From Fallopia convolvulus (taxonomy: Eukaryota; Streptophyta; Magnoliopsida; Caryophyllales; Polygonaceae): a stretch of DNA of 64,000 nt. Where the stretch lies: NCBI GenBank assembly GCA_964016875.1, contig OZ024730.1, positions 30,171,295 through 30,235,294 on the forward strand, in the 5' to 3' direction. Positions 10,776-22,400 of the stretch are shown here, piece by piece; positions within the stretch are counted from its first letter, which is position 1, and each line of letters starts with the position of its first letter. Both the position numbers and the translations under genes were made by a program. Under the pieces are notes generated by a model. That model had not been told where the DNA came from. It saw nothing but the letters and a program-made list of their open reading frames with translations, and ran no database searches.

Positions 10776-11195
10776 TAAGTACCAAGTTATCTTTGATTTT
10801 ATATGAAATAAAAACAAAATACATACCTAATGTACTCTACATGGAAAAGGAATTTGATCAAAATTTTGCTTGAAATTTGTATTGAGGGTGGAGTGTAGTA
10901 TGTTTAGGTGTTGTTTATGATCCCTTATTATAATCAAATTTTGTATAGTATTCTTTAAATGGTAATAAAATCCATTGAATCCATTTAATTTTTTTTCAAT
11001 GCCTTATTAGTAGATTTTAGTAACACCTCCAAGCATTAACAACAATATTAGAAGACGTTACAAATATTAGCAATAGTTTTCAAACGGCACTAAATAGCAA
11101 TAATGTTTAATAAATGCCAATTTAAGTAATACTAATCAGTAATCTCCCATCCTTTTAAAAAAAGTACATTTATTTTCAAAAAGCTTTTCTTATAG

Positions 11196-11281
11196 GTTAT
11201 AGTTTAAGTTTATAGTTTATTCCCAAAAAGTTTTTTATATGGTTATAGTTTATAGTTTATTCCCAAAAAGTTTTTTATATG
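11196..11281. repeat. two-copy 40-bp tandem duplication
   Basis: The block TAGTTTATTCCCAAAAAG followed by a T-run and TATATG occurs twice with 40-bp spacing, with near identity between copies. Confidence 0.75.
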
Positions 11282-11879
11282 TTGATAGATAGAAGATAGA
11301 TAAATAGCTACATAATGGATTAAAAAAAATAGAAATACATATTTAGGCAATTTAAATGTCCCGAGGTTGGGATGGGACAAAGTGTTGACCCATATTCTTG
11401 GTTTTTTTTCTTAAACAAATAATAGAAAAAAAATATTTTATGGAATAATAGAAAAAAATATTGCAAAATTGGGCTAATCTAGAAAAGATGAATATGAAGT
11501 GATATGTAAGTAGGGTTACGAAATTGGATAGTTAGGAAATGAATTGTAGGGTTAAACACTTTTTTCTCTATAAATTTATAGCAATAATGTATAATAGATG
11601 GTGCATACCCAAATTCTAGTTTTATTGGATTTATTGTATATTTTAGATTTTTAACTTGGTATTATATATATTATGAACAAATCAATGTGTTAACCTAATG
11701 TTAATTAGGTAATCGCATTAAAAAAAAATCACATTATTGGAGTAAAAATTATATACAATAAATTTCATAGATCCAAAATATTATTGCAACTATATAGGTA
11801 GGATTACATGAAAACAATTAATGAATAGATCCATAAAAATTATTTATTTTATTTTAAAATATCATTTTAATAAAAAAAC

Positions 11880-11972
11880 ATTAAGATTCTACAAAATATC
11901 AATCTCATGATTTGAACCCATGACTTATTGACTTATTGGGCTCATAAATGAATCTTATCCATTGTACTACAC
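11880..11972 (-). mobile_element. possible tRNA-derived SINE remnant
   Basis: On the minus strand, GTAGTACAATGGATAAGATT is followed about 45 bp later by GGGTTCAAATCATGAG. This resembles a tRNA-like box A region and box B (GGTTCRANTCC). There is no clear poly(A) or target duplication. It could be chance. Confidence 0.3.
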
Positions 11973-12201
11973 TCTATTCTCTGATTTTCTTTATGCAATT
12001 ATAATTATATAAAAATATTTGTGAACATGATTTATGAGTGCAATAAAATGGGGACAAAACCCATTCTTATATGTATATAAGATTTTATTTTATTTTTATG
12101 AATACATGGATTAAAGTAATTAGTTCACGAAGTGAAAAAATTTGTAATTAAGTTTATTTATAATATTTAAACATTTAAGGTATTTTAAAATTATCATCTA
12201 C

Positions 12202-12355
12202 AAAATAAATTAAAAATAAATATTAGGTCATTTTAACGAAGTGAAGAAATATTTTATGTAGCACGGGAAATCACACTAGTATACTATAAAATAGAAATAT
12301 TTTGGGCAATCAATGCCTCATTAAAATGACCTAATATTTATTTTTAATTTATTTT
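12202..12355. repeat. perfect 34-bp inverted repeat
   Basis: Bases 12202-12235 and 12322-12355 are exact reverse complements, separated by 86 bp. The arms are AT-rich and contain TATTAGGTCATTTTA. They flank the two opposed Helitron-like termini near 12.28 and 12.38 kb. The pair could fold into a hairpin transcript or reflect two oppositely oriented copies of one element end. Confidence 0.85.
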
Positions 12356-12388
12356 CTAATCTTCTATTTTCTATCTACTAGTGATTAT

Positions 12389-12407
12389 ACCCGTGCTATG
12401 CACGGGT
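12389..12407 (-). other. Helitron 3' terminal hairpin
   Basis: ACCCGTGC-TAT-GCACGGGT forms a perfect 8-bp stem with a 3-base loop, followed on the minus strand by ATAATCACTAG and T. Confidence 0.75.
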
Positions 12408-12867
12408 CAAAATTTTATATAAATTTTAGTGTAATATATTTATATTTTTCCTTTTCCTTAAGATATTAAAATTAAGAAATTAAGAATTTTTTAAAAATTT
12501 TAAACCAACAAGTTTACATTTCGCTTTAGACATTTTTGTTTTTATTTTTATTTTTTAATAATAACAACTTAGAATTATTCAAGGGAGAAATATAAAATAC
12601 AAATTACTTGTACATTTAAGTTTTAAAGACCAATAATTATTACTTCTATTTGGATTATATGTATTTCATTATCAACTTGAATTTATGATATTACTATCAA
12701 TTATTTGTAAGAATGAGCTATCATTTTTCATGGTCTCATTACATTTTGATTTAAGAATAGAATTGTTAAATTTCCACCAAAAAATATTATTAACATGATA
12801 ATTAATACAATAAATATGGCAATGACTTATAAGTTATAACACAATGTTAGGAAATTTAGGTTATATA

Positions 12868-14900
12868 TGTAACACCCCGACTTCCGACGAGGCGCTACTT
12901 AGAAATAGACCTTACTAGGCACTATTTAAGTAGGTTGACAACTACACTTTAGGATCTTGCAACGCGGGCAAGACGAGAAAACATAATAAAAACATCCAAC
13001 CTTTCATTTTATAAAAATATAGAAAACGTGGTTATGCATGTATTCTTGAAAACATAAATATTCAAATCCAACGAATCACTGCTAACAATAAATTATTCGA
13101 GGAAACAAAGACAAGTAATAATACCAACTCCATCATAATAGTAAAACCAACATCCTAGGAAAAACATAAATAAACTAACGTAAACCCGACCCTACTATGA
13201 CACGCGCTCTTCACCGCTCCGACCCGCCATCTGGCCTCACTTCCTGCATGGTTCCCTGATTCATACCTGGAACCGAAAAATATTCCCCGAAGGGTCAGCT
13301 ACTAATCTATCAAGTTAGAAACAATACGAAAATTGCAAGACGTTTTAAAAGCATTTCTACCGTCAGCATTCAAGTCCACAATCGCAATCATAACTCTAAA
13401 GGCCAATACCTAAATTAGTTATAATCAGTCACACATAGCCACATACACATTTACAAATACAACCTTATAACAGCACAATTCCTCCATCTCACGATCCGAC
13501 TTCCAAGGCGCTCATCACCGCGCCGAGTGTAGAGGCAGGCCCTCTCACTCCACTTCACAATCTCCCTTCTAACCCCGGCTAAGCCTCCACTGGAGCACTT
13601 GCCAAAACACATAGATATTAAATTTCGTTTTGAAGGGGCACGTTTTCCCTATCACACGGGTCATACATAGCCAACTCTTCCTCCACGCCAGCTAAGATGG
13701 GCCGTGTCAGAAATGGTACCAACACAGAGAAAACGTTCCAAAAATATCTTTCCCATAAAATACATTCAAAACCATTTTACGCACACAACAATTCAAGAAG
13801 TTCAAAACAATTTAAAAGGTATTCGGGACTAGTTCCCAAAACCCGTCCTACAATAATGATACGCAATCTAACTATATAGAGAAGAACCGAGCAAGTCGAA
13901 AACGACTTACCTCGTAACTAGGGATCCCTTGAAGAAACGGAATTATGACCTCAAGCGGAAACGATTCCCTAAAGAGTTATAAAGGAAAAGATTAACTTAA
14001 GTACGAGCCGAACCAAACTAACCCAACGAAAAGGCCGCTTCTAATTTCCTTAAACAACCGACTTTTATTAACAGAATTTTAATTAATAGATTTTAAAATG
14101 TGCTAATCCAAGCCCCTTATTAAATTTATCCTACTTATGTAACAAATCGGAACCACCAAAGCCCAACCACCTAGTTTCCCCACTCCCTTGACCAGTAGCC
14201 CAGCCCAACTAATAGAATTAAAACCAGCCCAAACTGGGCAAACTGGATCCGAATTCCCAGCCCAAACTACACGTGAACCCTCCTGACTTGATTTCCAAAT
14301 AGCCCAACCATACCAACTCCATTCAGCCTTAGACTTTTCAAAGGCGGGGCCCATCCCCTTCCTTCTTCAACCTAGAGAATCCGAACTCCCAACGCCTTTG
14401 CCCTCTGTTTACTTCCTCGCCTTGCTCGCCCTTAAACCATGACCGGCGGTCATCAAAGGAGAGCGGAGACGAACCGTACTCGTCGTCCCATTCGCGCCTG
14501 TCCTGACCCGCCTTTCCCGGTCACCAACAATAGCCCCTAAACCCCATACCATCGATCGTCGGAGCTTCCCCGACACCTTCATTGGGCTCCACTCCCCGCA
14601 TAAGAAGCAGAGCAATCTCGATCCCCACCGCGGACGACAACAAGCGGCTTCCTCCGGTCAGCCATTCCAACAACAGCCTTCTCGATTTCAGAAGGGTGAT
14701 GTCGACTCCCCCATTCGGTACATCCCCTTGACCTGGAATCTAACTCCGACGCCGCCCTAATTACCGAGGAAGAAAACAGGGGAAGGTACTTGGATAAAGG
14801 GGCAAGAACTTATCGGGAACGTCGGCACCGAACTGTCGGCGAGAATGAGGATGTGTTGCCGGCTGTGGTGCAATTGATTTGTCTAGCGTGGAATACAATC
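12868..14900 (-). repeat. chromovirus LTR fragment (minus orientation)
   Basis: The low-coordinate end reads tgtaacaccccgacttcc, the reverse complement of a chromovirus LTR 3' end. It resembles the end of the plus-strand LTR at 18480-18583, including the stretch ending GCAAGATCCTAAAGTGT. Further shared blocks lie at 13585-13595 (CTCCACTGGAG) and about 13800-13920 (TTCGGGACTAGTTCCCAAAA; GCAAGTCGAAAACGACTTAC). Beyond about 13935 similarity fades and the other terminus was not found, so the upper limit is approximate. Primer site and coding DNA are absent, which fits a solo or captured, truncated LTR. Confidence 0.75.
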
Positions 14901-15240
14901 TGAGGAAGGAGGGGAAGAAGATGATGGAAAGAGTAGTTAGGTGACAAGAACTTGCTGGGGTTGGATAGGTATGATAGGATTTGAGGTTGGATAGAGGTAG
15001 GATAGGTATGATAGGATTAGGTGTTCAGGAGGAATTTATGATGACACTTATTAATAATTATTTTTATGACAACTTTGTTTTTATGTATTTATGATAGTTA
15101 TTTTACGTGGTTAAATATCATCAAGGTCGTTTAAAAATATGTGATGACAATTTTTTATGACACTTGATGACGGTTGTTTGTCATCAAGGCCTTTTTGATG
15201 ACAAATAAATCAACGTCACAAGGTCATTTGATGAAACTTG

Positions 15241-15453
15241 TTTATCATCAAGTAGTGATGATAATTGACAACAATTGACCGTCATCAAGTAGTGATGATA
15301 ATTGATCACAATCGAACCGTCATCAAATAGCGATGACGATTGACGATAATCGAACCGTCATCAAATAGTAATGACATTTGTGATGATAGTTGATGACAAT
15401 CAAACCGTCACCAAGTAGTGATGACATTTGTGATGATAGTTGATGACAATCAA
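15241..15453. repeat. 38/50-bp tandem array rich in TCATCA/TGATGA
   Basis: Five head-to-tail units. Four begin ACCGTCATCAAATAGTGATG or a close variant, at 15278, 15316, 15354 and 15404; unit lengths are 38, 38, 50 and 50 bp. A first diverged unit starts at 15241. The last two units share a 12-bp expansion. Each unit contains opposed TCATCA and TGATGA motifs and could fold back. Diffuse GATGACA-type copies extend from 15030 to 15530. It resembles subterminal repeats of CACTA or Helitron elements, but no CACTA terminus was found. Confidence 0.8.
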
Positions 15454-15540
15454 CTATTTTTATTTGTTATGACAATTGTTTTTTATGCGGTGATGACAAC
15501 TATTTTTATGTGGTGATGAGATTTGATGACAACTATTTTT

Positions 15541-15800
15541 AAATATTGAGAAGATGAAGTGACTTTTTATATTAGAAAAAATGATGGTTAAGAAATATGA
15601 AAAGTTGTCAATGAGAGAAAAATATTCTATTTACCTTAATTATAAATTGATCATAATTGCATTTATATATTTGAGTGTAAATATTGTGAGGATGGGGTGA
15701 CTTTTGATATTAGAAAAGTTCATGATTAAGGAATATGAAAAGTTGTCACTAAATAAGTTTTTTTTCTTATTTTTTAATCTTCTCCTTAATTATTAATTGG
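15541..15800. repeat. diverged direct duplication, about 139-bp period
   Basis: The block AAATATTGAG..GATG..GTGAC..TATTAGAAAA..ATGAAAAGTTGTCA at 15541-15615 recurs at 15679-15750 with scattered substitutions, followed in both by related AT-rich sequence with ATTAATTGGTCATAA or TATAAATTGATCATAA. Confidence 0.65.
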
Positions 15801-15841
15801 TCATAAATGACCTAAAATTTTCTAGATAGTTAAATAAATAG

Positions 15842-16013
15842 ATATTAACAAGTCCATTTGAATGGGTCATTAATTGTCCAAAATTTTCTATTTTATAATA
15901 TATATAGATAGTTAAATAAATGGATATTAACAAATTTAAAAATAATATTTAAGTCCATTTGAATGGGTCATTAATTGTCCAAAATTTTCTATTTTATAAT
16001 ATACATATATAGA
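15842..16013 (-). repeat. tandem duplicate of Helitron-like 5' terminus
   Basis: Two copies of a segment containing GTCCATTTGAATGGGTCATT, AATTGTCCAAAATTTTCTAT and TTTATAATATA end in TAGA|T at 15908 and 16013. A related plus-oriented version (ACTATAAAATAGAAATATTT) is at 12283. From 16014 to 16265 only AT-rich sequence is seen. Confidence 0.6.
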
Positions 16014-16265
16014 TAGATATATTATATCTTCTATCTATCTACCTGTAAACATATAAGACAAACATTTTTACAACGAATGTCTATGTATTTGATGTGAAAT
16101 TTTATTCAAAATCAAAGATAAAATTATACATAGTCCAAAGAATCTTCTATCTATCTATTTATAAAAAAAAAATTATGAAAATTAATGCTTATGTATTTTA
16201 TACAAACTATATGATTTTCTTTACATGGTGAAAGATAAAAAAAAAGGAAAAAAAAGGACAATGTA

Positions 16266-18583
16266 TGTAATAGCCGGGTCTCGTTTTCCTTTAAAAAAAT
16301 TCCTTAAAATAAAAGAAAGTTGATCCGCATGTAAACCCCCATGTAGGTTCTAGCTAGTTACAATCCTTTATATATAACGTACAATTAGTCAAATTATTTT
16401 CTAAATCCAGCCATAAATACAAATAAATATATCCTTAACTAAATAATCTTACCTGGTTACAAATAAATCTATCCTTAATCTCGTTATTCTTATCCGAACG
16501 GATTCTTCATACCTTAGCCTAACCACATTACATTAAAACCCAAGCTTGGACCCCGATCCTTTCAGTCGTCATCTTCATAAAAGAGAAGAGAAAAATCAAG
16601 CCCTTGAGAACACCGCCCTTGAGAACACCAAACGAGTTCGTTTAAGTTCGGTTGTGCTCCGTAGAGAACGCGATTTTCGGTAAGTTTTGTTTTCTTTTTC
16701 GAGTCGTTCCCTTTCCTTGTACCCGATCAACCCCGCTACTCCTTCGTATGTAGAATCTTAAACCAGTCGAGCATTTACAAGCCGTCGGAGTTTGTGTCAC
16801 CGCCGCTTACCGATCGAATCGAACAATCGCGGGTAAGTAGATGTTTTCCCCTTTGTCTGTTTCAATAGTTAGGGCGGTCTGGTCTGAGCGAGTGTCATCG
16901 CTTTGTCGGTCTGGTCTGGTGGAATGCGAGTTCACTTTCGCGGCGACACGGGCTGGTGCACTGGATCCGGGGGCTCGTCTCGGGCCAGTCAGCCAAGCGG
17001 TTTTGGTAGAGGGCGGAACGGACTATTTAAGGGAGTTGGGTGGTAGTGGTTGGCTCGGAAAAACAAGATCGAGTGAAACTTCGGTACTGAAGTACGAGCG
17101 ATATCACGTTGCTGAGTTTAGGAAGGGGATGATGGCTGCGTGGAATAGTCAAAGGGGTTCTTGAATTTAGGAAAGTGAGAGTTTATTTCTATACTTTATT
17201 GTTTTGTTGGTAGAATGCAAATTAATAATAAAAAATGGGTCGAGTTGTCTGATTTCAGAAGTTGTGGGATGGGCTATTATATGGACTAGATAAGTTTATT
17301 TTTGGTTGGACTGAGTTTGTTTACATGGGTTGTGCTGAAAACTAAGCAATATACATATATTAGAATTAACTAGTGTGAGTGGATATTAGGTACATAAATA
17401 TCACGCACCAACAGGTTATATATATAAGTATAGTTAGTGGAGGTTTAATTTTGGTATGGGTCGTACCTAATCTAGTTTCCTTCTTAATATTTTTTTTAGG
17501 AAATCGCTTTTTCTTAACCTCCTAGTTCCTTCTTCGTCAAAGATCTTACATTTGAGGTAAGTCGTTTTCGACTTGCTCGGTTCTTCTCTACCTTGTTAGA
17601 TTGCATACCATTATTGTAGGGTGGGTTTTGGGAACTAGTCCCGAATACCTTTTTAAATTGTTTTGAACTTCTTGAATTGTTGTGTGCGTAAAATGGTTTC
17701 GAACGCATTTTATCGAAAATATATTTTGGGAACGTTTTCTCTCTTTTGGTACCGTTTCCGACACGGCCCCATCGTAGCTGGCGTTGAGGAAGAGTTGGCT
17801 ATGTATGACCCGTGTGACAGGGAAACCGTGCCCCTTCAAAACGAAAATTATTATCTATGCGTCTTGTCAAGTGCTCCAGTGGAGGCTTAGCCGGGGTTAG
17901 AAGGGAGATTGTGAAGTGTAGTGAGAGGGCCTGCCTCTGCACTCGGCGCGGGGTCGAGCGCCTTGGAAGTCAGATTGTGAAATGGAGAAATTGCATTATT
18001 ATAAGGTTGTATTTGTGAAAGTGTATGTGGCTATGTGTGACTAATTATGACTAATTTAGGTATTGACCTTTAGAGTTATGATTGTGATTGTGGACTTGGA
18101 TGCTGACTTTAGAAGTACTTTCAGAACGTCTTGCAATTTCCGTATTCTTTCTAACTTGATAGATTAGTAGCTGACCTTCGGGGAATATTTCTTTTAGTTC
18201 CAGGTATAAATCCGGGTACCGTGCAGAAACCGAGGCCAGATGGCGGGGCGGAGCGGTGAAGGGCGAGTGTCATAGTTGGGTCGGGTTTATGTTAGTTTAT
18301 TTATGACTTGTTATTATGTTGGAGTTGGTATTAGGTTTTGCTTATTGTTATTTCTTCAATAATTCTTTTAATAGTGGTTTGTCGGATTTAGATATTTATA
18401 TTCTCGGGATTACATGCATAATTGTGTTTTATAAGTTTTACTAAATAAAAGGTTGGACATTTTACTGAGTTTTATCGTCGTGCCCGCGTTGCAAGATCCT
18501 AAAGTGTTGTTGTCAACCCACTTAAGTAGTACTTAGCAAGGTATACTTCTTAGTAGCGCCCTATCGGAAGTCTGGGTATTACA
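16266..18583 (+). repeat. 5' LTR of the chromovirus
   Basis: Starts TGTAATAGCCGGGTCTCG and ends CTGGGTATTACA, with the primer site three bases downstream. Length is 2,318 bp. It contains a short tandem CCTTGAGAACACCG at 16600-16630, the palindromic CTCCAGTGGAG at 17874-17884, and GTAAGTCGTTTTCGACTTGC at 17560-17579. Open frames inside (for example 16841-17164) have no recognisable protein. Confidence 0.9.
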
Positions 18584-18586
18584 AAT

Positions 18587-18598
18587 TGGTATCAGAGC
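18587..18598 (+). other. chromovirus primer-binding site
   Basis: TGGTATCAGAGC, complementary to initiator Met-tRNA, three bases after the 5' LTR. Confidence 0.9.
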
Positions 18599-18831
18599 GA
18601 GGTTGACAACAGGGCATAAGGAACTGACCAACGAGTGTACCCGAGGTCCAACTTAAAACCAAAACCGGTCGGTGTTTTCAAAATGTTTTCACTAAGGTAG
18701 ACATGTTGCACATAGGGGGTAGGTGATACGTCGCGACTCCGCCCCATCAGCCGAAGGACCTCACGTAGAATAGTAAGAAATTATGTTATTAATAGGTTGA
18801 TTGAGTTTGACTGTGGGACTTTCTATTATAG

Positions 18832-20176
18832 ATGGCCCCACCAACCAGAGCGGGAGTTGCTGAAGCAAGTGGAAGAGGACGCGGAAGAGGCCGCGGTAGA
18901 GGCCGAGGTAGGGGTCGTGGCAGGGGTAGAGGAGGAGAGGCCCCTGTGGTTGCTGAGCCAGAGGTAGAACATAATGTTACTCACCAGGAGGAGGTTGCTA
19001 AGAGTCAGGATGTGGCGGCTGCTATTCATCAGGGGGACAGTGCATCTGTCGCTAGAGGGTTTCCCCCAGCTAACGGGTCACAAGTGGGAGTAAGAGTGCC
19101 ACCAGCAGGACTGGCCCCAGAGGTGAACGCTACGATCCGGGTGTTGTTGCAGACCTTGATGGGGGTAGGAGCTGCACCTAATCTGAACGCAGTTGCGGGA
19201 CAACAAGGGGCTGAGAGGAGGGAACCAAGACCAGACTCTGTTTTGGTTGCCCATTTAGGAGTACTGCCAGATTCGTGAGGACCAGTGATAGTTGATCGTA
19301 TGGTCGAACCGAGGAGACAATATCGCGAGCCTCAGCCTGACAAGTGGCTCGCGGAGTTTAGGAAGACTGGGGTGCCAAACTTTGCTGGAGCTCAAGATCC
19401 GACGTGGAGCAATGGTTGAGGAGGGTGAAATCTGCGTTGGACTCCATTCAGGCACCGGAGGAGAGGAAGATGTCCTTGGTATAGAGTCTGCTACATGAGA
19501 GTGCTTTTGACTAGTGGGAGTTGTGTAGGATCACCAGACTAAGGTGACTTTCGAGGTGTTTGAGAGGAGGATTCGAGATCAGTATTGTCCTCCGGTGGTG
19601 AGGATGGCTCAGGAGGCTGCTTTTCGGGATGTTGGACCCGAAAATATCACAGTAGCTGAGACTATTCTGAAGTTTCAGCAAGAGTTGGCGGCGGTTCCGA
19701 ATGCTACCCCTACTGAGGAGTTGAAGATCGCGACCTTTCTGAAAAGGTTGCAGCCGCATTTACGTTCCTACGTGTCTGGTCTCCCACTCGCGACATTGAT
19801 AGATGTTCAGCAATCTGTTTTGGCTAATGTTATGGCCACGACCCGACAGAGTCAGCTAGAGGTACATACCACGGGGAGCAAGAGGCAGAAGTTGTCTGCC
19901 CCGACAGAGCCTAGGAGAGACGATCGTCCCGGCTCGTCTCACCAACAACGATCAGGGTTTCAGTCACAGGGTTGTCAATCAGTGCTTCAATTGTGGAAGC
20001 ATTGCTCATTTGAGGAGTCAGTGCCCGAGCCAGTCAGGAGCTGCTTCACTTGTGGGAAGCCTGGCCATTTACAACAATATTGTAATGTTGGAGCACCCTC
20101 ACAGGGTTCTTCACCGGGAACAGTGAACCGGGTGCCTCGTCGTCAACCTCAGCAGTTTCAACAGGCACCGAGTTAG
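18832..20176 (+). pseudogene. chromovirus gag with Gly-Arg tract and CCHC knuckle
   Basis: The start is ATG at 18832 (MAPPTRAGVAEASG), followed by eleven or more Gly-Arg dipeptides (18871-18936), then a linker and the capsid region. Frame changes occur near 19278 and 19500. The C-terminal capsid part reads FEVFERRIRDQYCPP, TPTEELKIATFLKRLQPHLR and SYVSGLPLATLIDVQQSVLA. A zinc knuckle CFTCGKPGHLQQYC lies at 20043-20084; upstream, a second knuckle appears frame-shifted. The product would assemble the particle and package element RNA. Not functional as written. Confidence 0.85.
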
Positions 20177-20227
20177 GGCAGAGGTCGCGGCATAGGAGTT
20201 AGTACTAATAGGGGCAATCAGCCTCGT

Positions 20228-22400
20228 ATGTTTGAGATGAGGAGGGCTGATGCCGTACACGCGCCGACTGCTACATGTATAATTTGGATTCAGTCTAGAC
20301 ATGTTCATATACTGTTTGATACGGGTGCTACCCATTCTTTTATGTCTTCTGCTTGCGTGGCTAGACTAGGACTGAATTGCGCTGAGGGGGTGTCTTTTGT
20401 TGTGGGGCTGCCTGACGGCAGTAAGGTGAGCAGGAATAAGGAGATTTTACAATGCCCTATTAAAATAGGGAATAGGGATTCGTATGCGGATTTCATAGTA
20501 ATTTAGTTGTCACCGGACGATGACGTGATTCTGGGGATGGACTGGATGAGACGCTACCGAGCAGTTCTGGATGCCTATAGGGGAACAATTACAGTGACAG
20601 CAGATGATGGGAACACAAATGTGTATCAGGAGTTAGAGCATGAGGGACCCAGATCGGTGATTAGTATGGTAAAGGCCGCCAAGTTGCTTAGTGATGGATG
20701 TGTAGGATATTGGTGTTATGTCCTACAGGGGGACAAGGAGAGACCACGCATTCAGGATATACCAGTAGAGTGCGAGTTTGAGGACGTTTTTGCCGAGGAG
20801 CTTCCAAGGCTGCCTCCAAAAAGAGAGGTAGACTTTGGTATTGAGTTGGAGCCGGGAACGAGACCAATTTTGAGAGCCCCATATCGCATGGCCCCGATGC
20901 AGATGCAGGAGCTGAAGGCACAATTGGAGGAGTTGTTGGAGAAGGGGTATGTACGACTGAGTGTGTCGCCATGGGGAGCTCCAATCCTATTTGTGAAGAA
21001 GAAGGATGGTTCTCTCCGTCTGTGTATCGACTACCAGGAGTTGAATCGATTTACCATCAAGAACAAGTATCCGCTGCCACGTATTGATGATTTGTTGGAT
21101 CAGTTGCAGGGGGATACCATGGTCTCTAAGGTGGATTTGAGGTCAGGATATCACCAGCTGAAGATTCGGGAAGAGGATATTCCTAAGACGGCTTTCCGAA
21201 CGAGATATGGGCATTATGAGTTTGTGGTCATGTCGTTCGGACTGACGAATGCACCCGTTGTATTTATGGAGCTGATGAACCGGGTGTTTATAGACTACTT
21301 GGACAGATTTGTACTAGTGTTCATTGATGACATTCTGATCTACTCTAGGAGTAAGGAGGAGCACACCGAGCATCTTAGGCTGGTATTGGGTGTGTTGAGA
21401 CAGCATCGGTTGTTTGCTAAGTTGTCCAAGTGCGATTTTTGGCTGCCTGAGGTTACCGTTTTAGGTCACGTGGTATCTGCTCAAGGAGTTATGGTGGATC
21501 CTGCAAAGATTGAAGTTGTAAAGGCATGGGAGCCTCCGAAGAATGTGAGGGAAGTGCGGAGTTTCCTAGGACTAGAAGGGTATTATAGAAGGTTTGTGGA
21601 AGGATTTTCTCGGATAGCCCAACCACTTACCAACTTGCTTAAGAAGACCACTAGTTTTGAGTGGAGTGAAGCTTGTCAGCGGAGCTTTGATGAGCTGAAG
21701 GGGAGGTTAACTTCGGCTCCTATACTTGCTCTTCCTCAGGGGAATGAGGATTTTGTGATTTATAGTGATGCCTCCAAGGTAGGCCTGGGTTGTGTGCTGA
21801 TGTAGAGAGACAGGGTGATTGCTTATGCCGCTAGACAGTTGAAGCCGAACGAGCAGAATTACCCTACTCATGACTTGGAGTTGGAAGCTGTGGTACATGC
21901 TCTGAAGATTTGGCGTCATTACTTATATGGGAGGACATGCAAAGTGATGATAGATCATAAGAGCCTCAAGTACATCTTCACGCAGAGGGAGTTGAATATG
22001 AGGCAGAGAAGATGGCTTGAGTTGCTGAAGGACTATGACCTTGAGATACTTTACCACCCAGGGAGGGCGAATGTGGTCACTGATGCCCTTAGTAGGAAGA
22101 GGCCTCAGGAGCGTATGTTGGCTCATTTGACAGTTCATCCAGAGTTACAGAGAGAGCTGATGAGATACGATATTAAGGTGCAGATCTAGCGTTATTAGGG
22201 CAGTCTGAGGGCCCTAGAGTGTTAGCCGTCCTTGCTTCAGGAAGTGAGGCAGAAGCAGGAGAGTTGCCCAATGATTCAGGAACTAAGGCAGAGATTGAGC
22301 CGTGGAGAGGCACCCGACTTTTCAAAAAGAGCAGATGGTATTTCGTGCTTGCATGGTCGGATCTGTGTGCCTCGAGATGTAGAAGATTTTGCAGGAGGCC
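20228..22400 (+). pseudogene. chromovirus protease, reverse transcriptase and RNase H
   Basis: One reading frame spans the region with in-frame stops at 20504-20506, 21803-21805 and about 22187. The protease active site is ILFDTGATHSFMSS. RT blocks are SPWGAPILFVKKKDGSLRLC, YPLPRIDDLLDQLQG, VDLRSGYHQLKI and the catalytic VFIDDILIYS. RNase H blocks are VIYSDASKVGLGCVLM, NYPTHDLELEAVVHALKIWR and NVVTDALSRK. Catalytic aspartates are present, so decay is by nonsense and frameshift and the motifs themselves are preserved. The frame shifts near 22390 into integrase. Confidence 0.92.

Larger units (their letters stand above)
10776..12277. other. AT-rich non-coding DNA
   Basis: No gene seen. Holds a 40-bp tandem duplication near 11.2 kb, a possible tRNA-derived SINE remnant near 11.9 kb, and a Helitron-like CACTAG terminus at 12274-12279 preceded by half of a GCACGGG hairpin. 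It replaces the missing 5' end of the Athila copy. Confidence 0.6.
12378..15908 (-). mobile_element. candidate non-autonomous Helitron
   Basis: The minus-strand 3' end is an 8-bp-stem hairpin followed 11 nt later by CTAG and then T, the Helitron 3' signature. A matching 5' end A|TCTATATATATTATAAAA lies at 15908, so the element would be 3,531 bp inserted between A and T. No Rep/helicase coding is seen. It encloses an LTR fragment (12868 to about 14900) and tandem arrays. A near-identical 5' terminus occurs again at 16013, so the true end is ambiguous. The 3' end is well supported; the full span is inference. Confidence 0.5.

Noticed and set aside
14103..14615. Short minus-strand frames of 83 and 68 codons
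   Set aside because: They lie in the GC-rich part of a chromovirus LTR fragment and have no recognisable domain.
15241..15453. CRISPR-like repeat array
   Set aside because: Plant nuclear DNA; units are contiguous without unique spacers and vary in length.
15030..15530. CACTA (En/Spm) transposon based on TGATGACA subterminal-like repeats
   Set aside because: No CACTA terminal inverted repeats or 3-bp target duplication could be found on either side.
16841..17164. 107-codon plus-strand frame
   Set aside because: It is inside the 5' LTR; a diverged version in the 3' LTR (24711) has a different C-terminus. No protein family recognised.
18587..18598. tRNA gene suspected from TGGTATCAGAGC words (also 5211, 40503, 56404, 59574)
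   Set aside because: These are 12-nt primer-binding sites beside LTRs; no cloverleaf is present.
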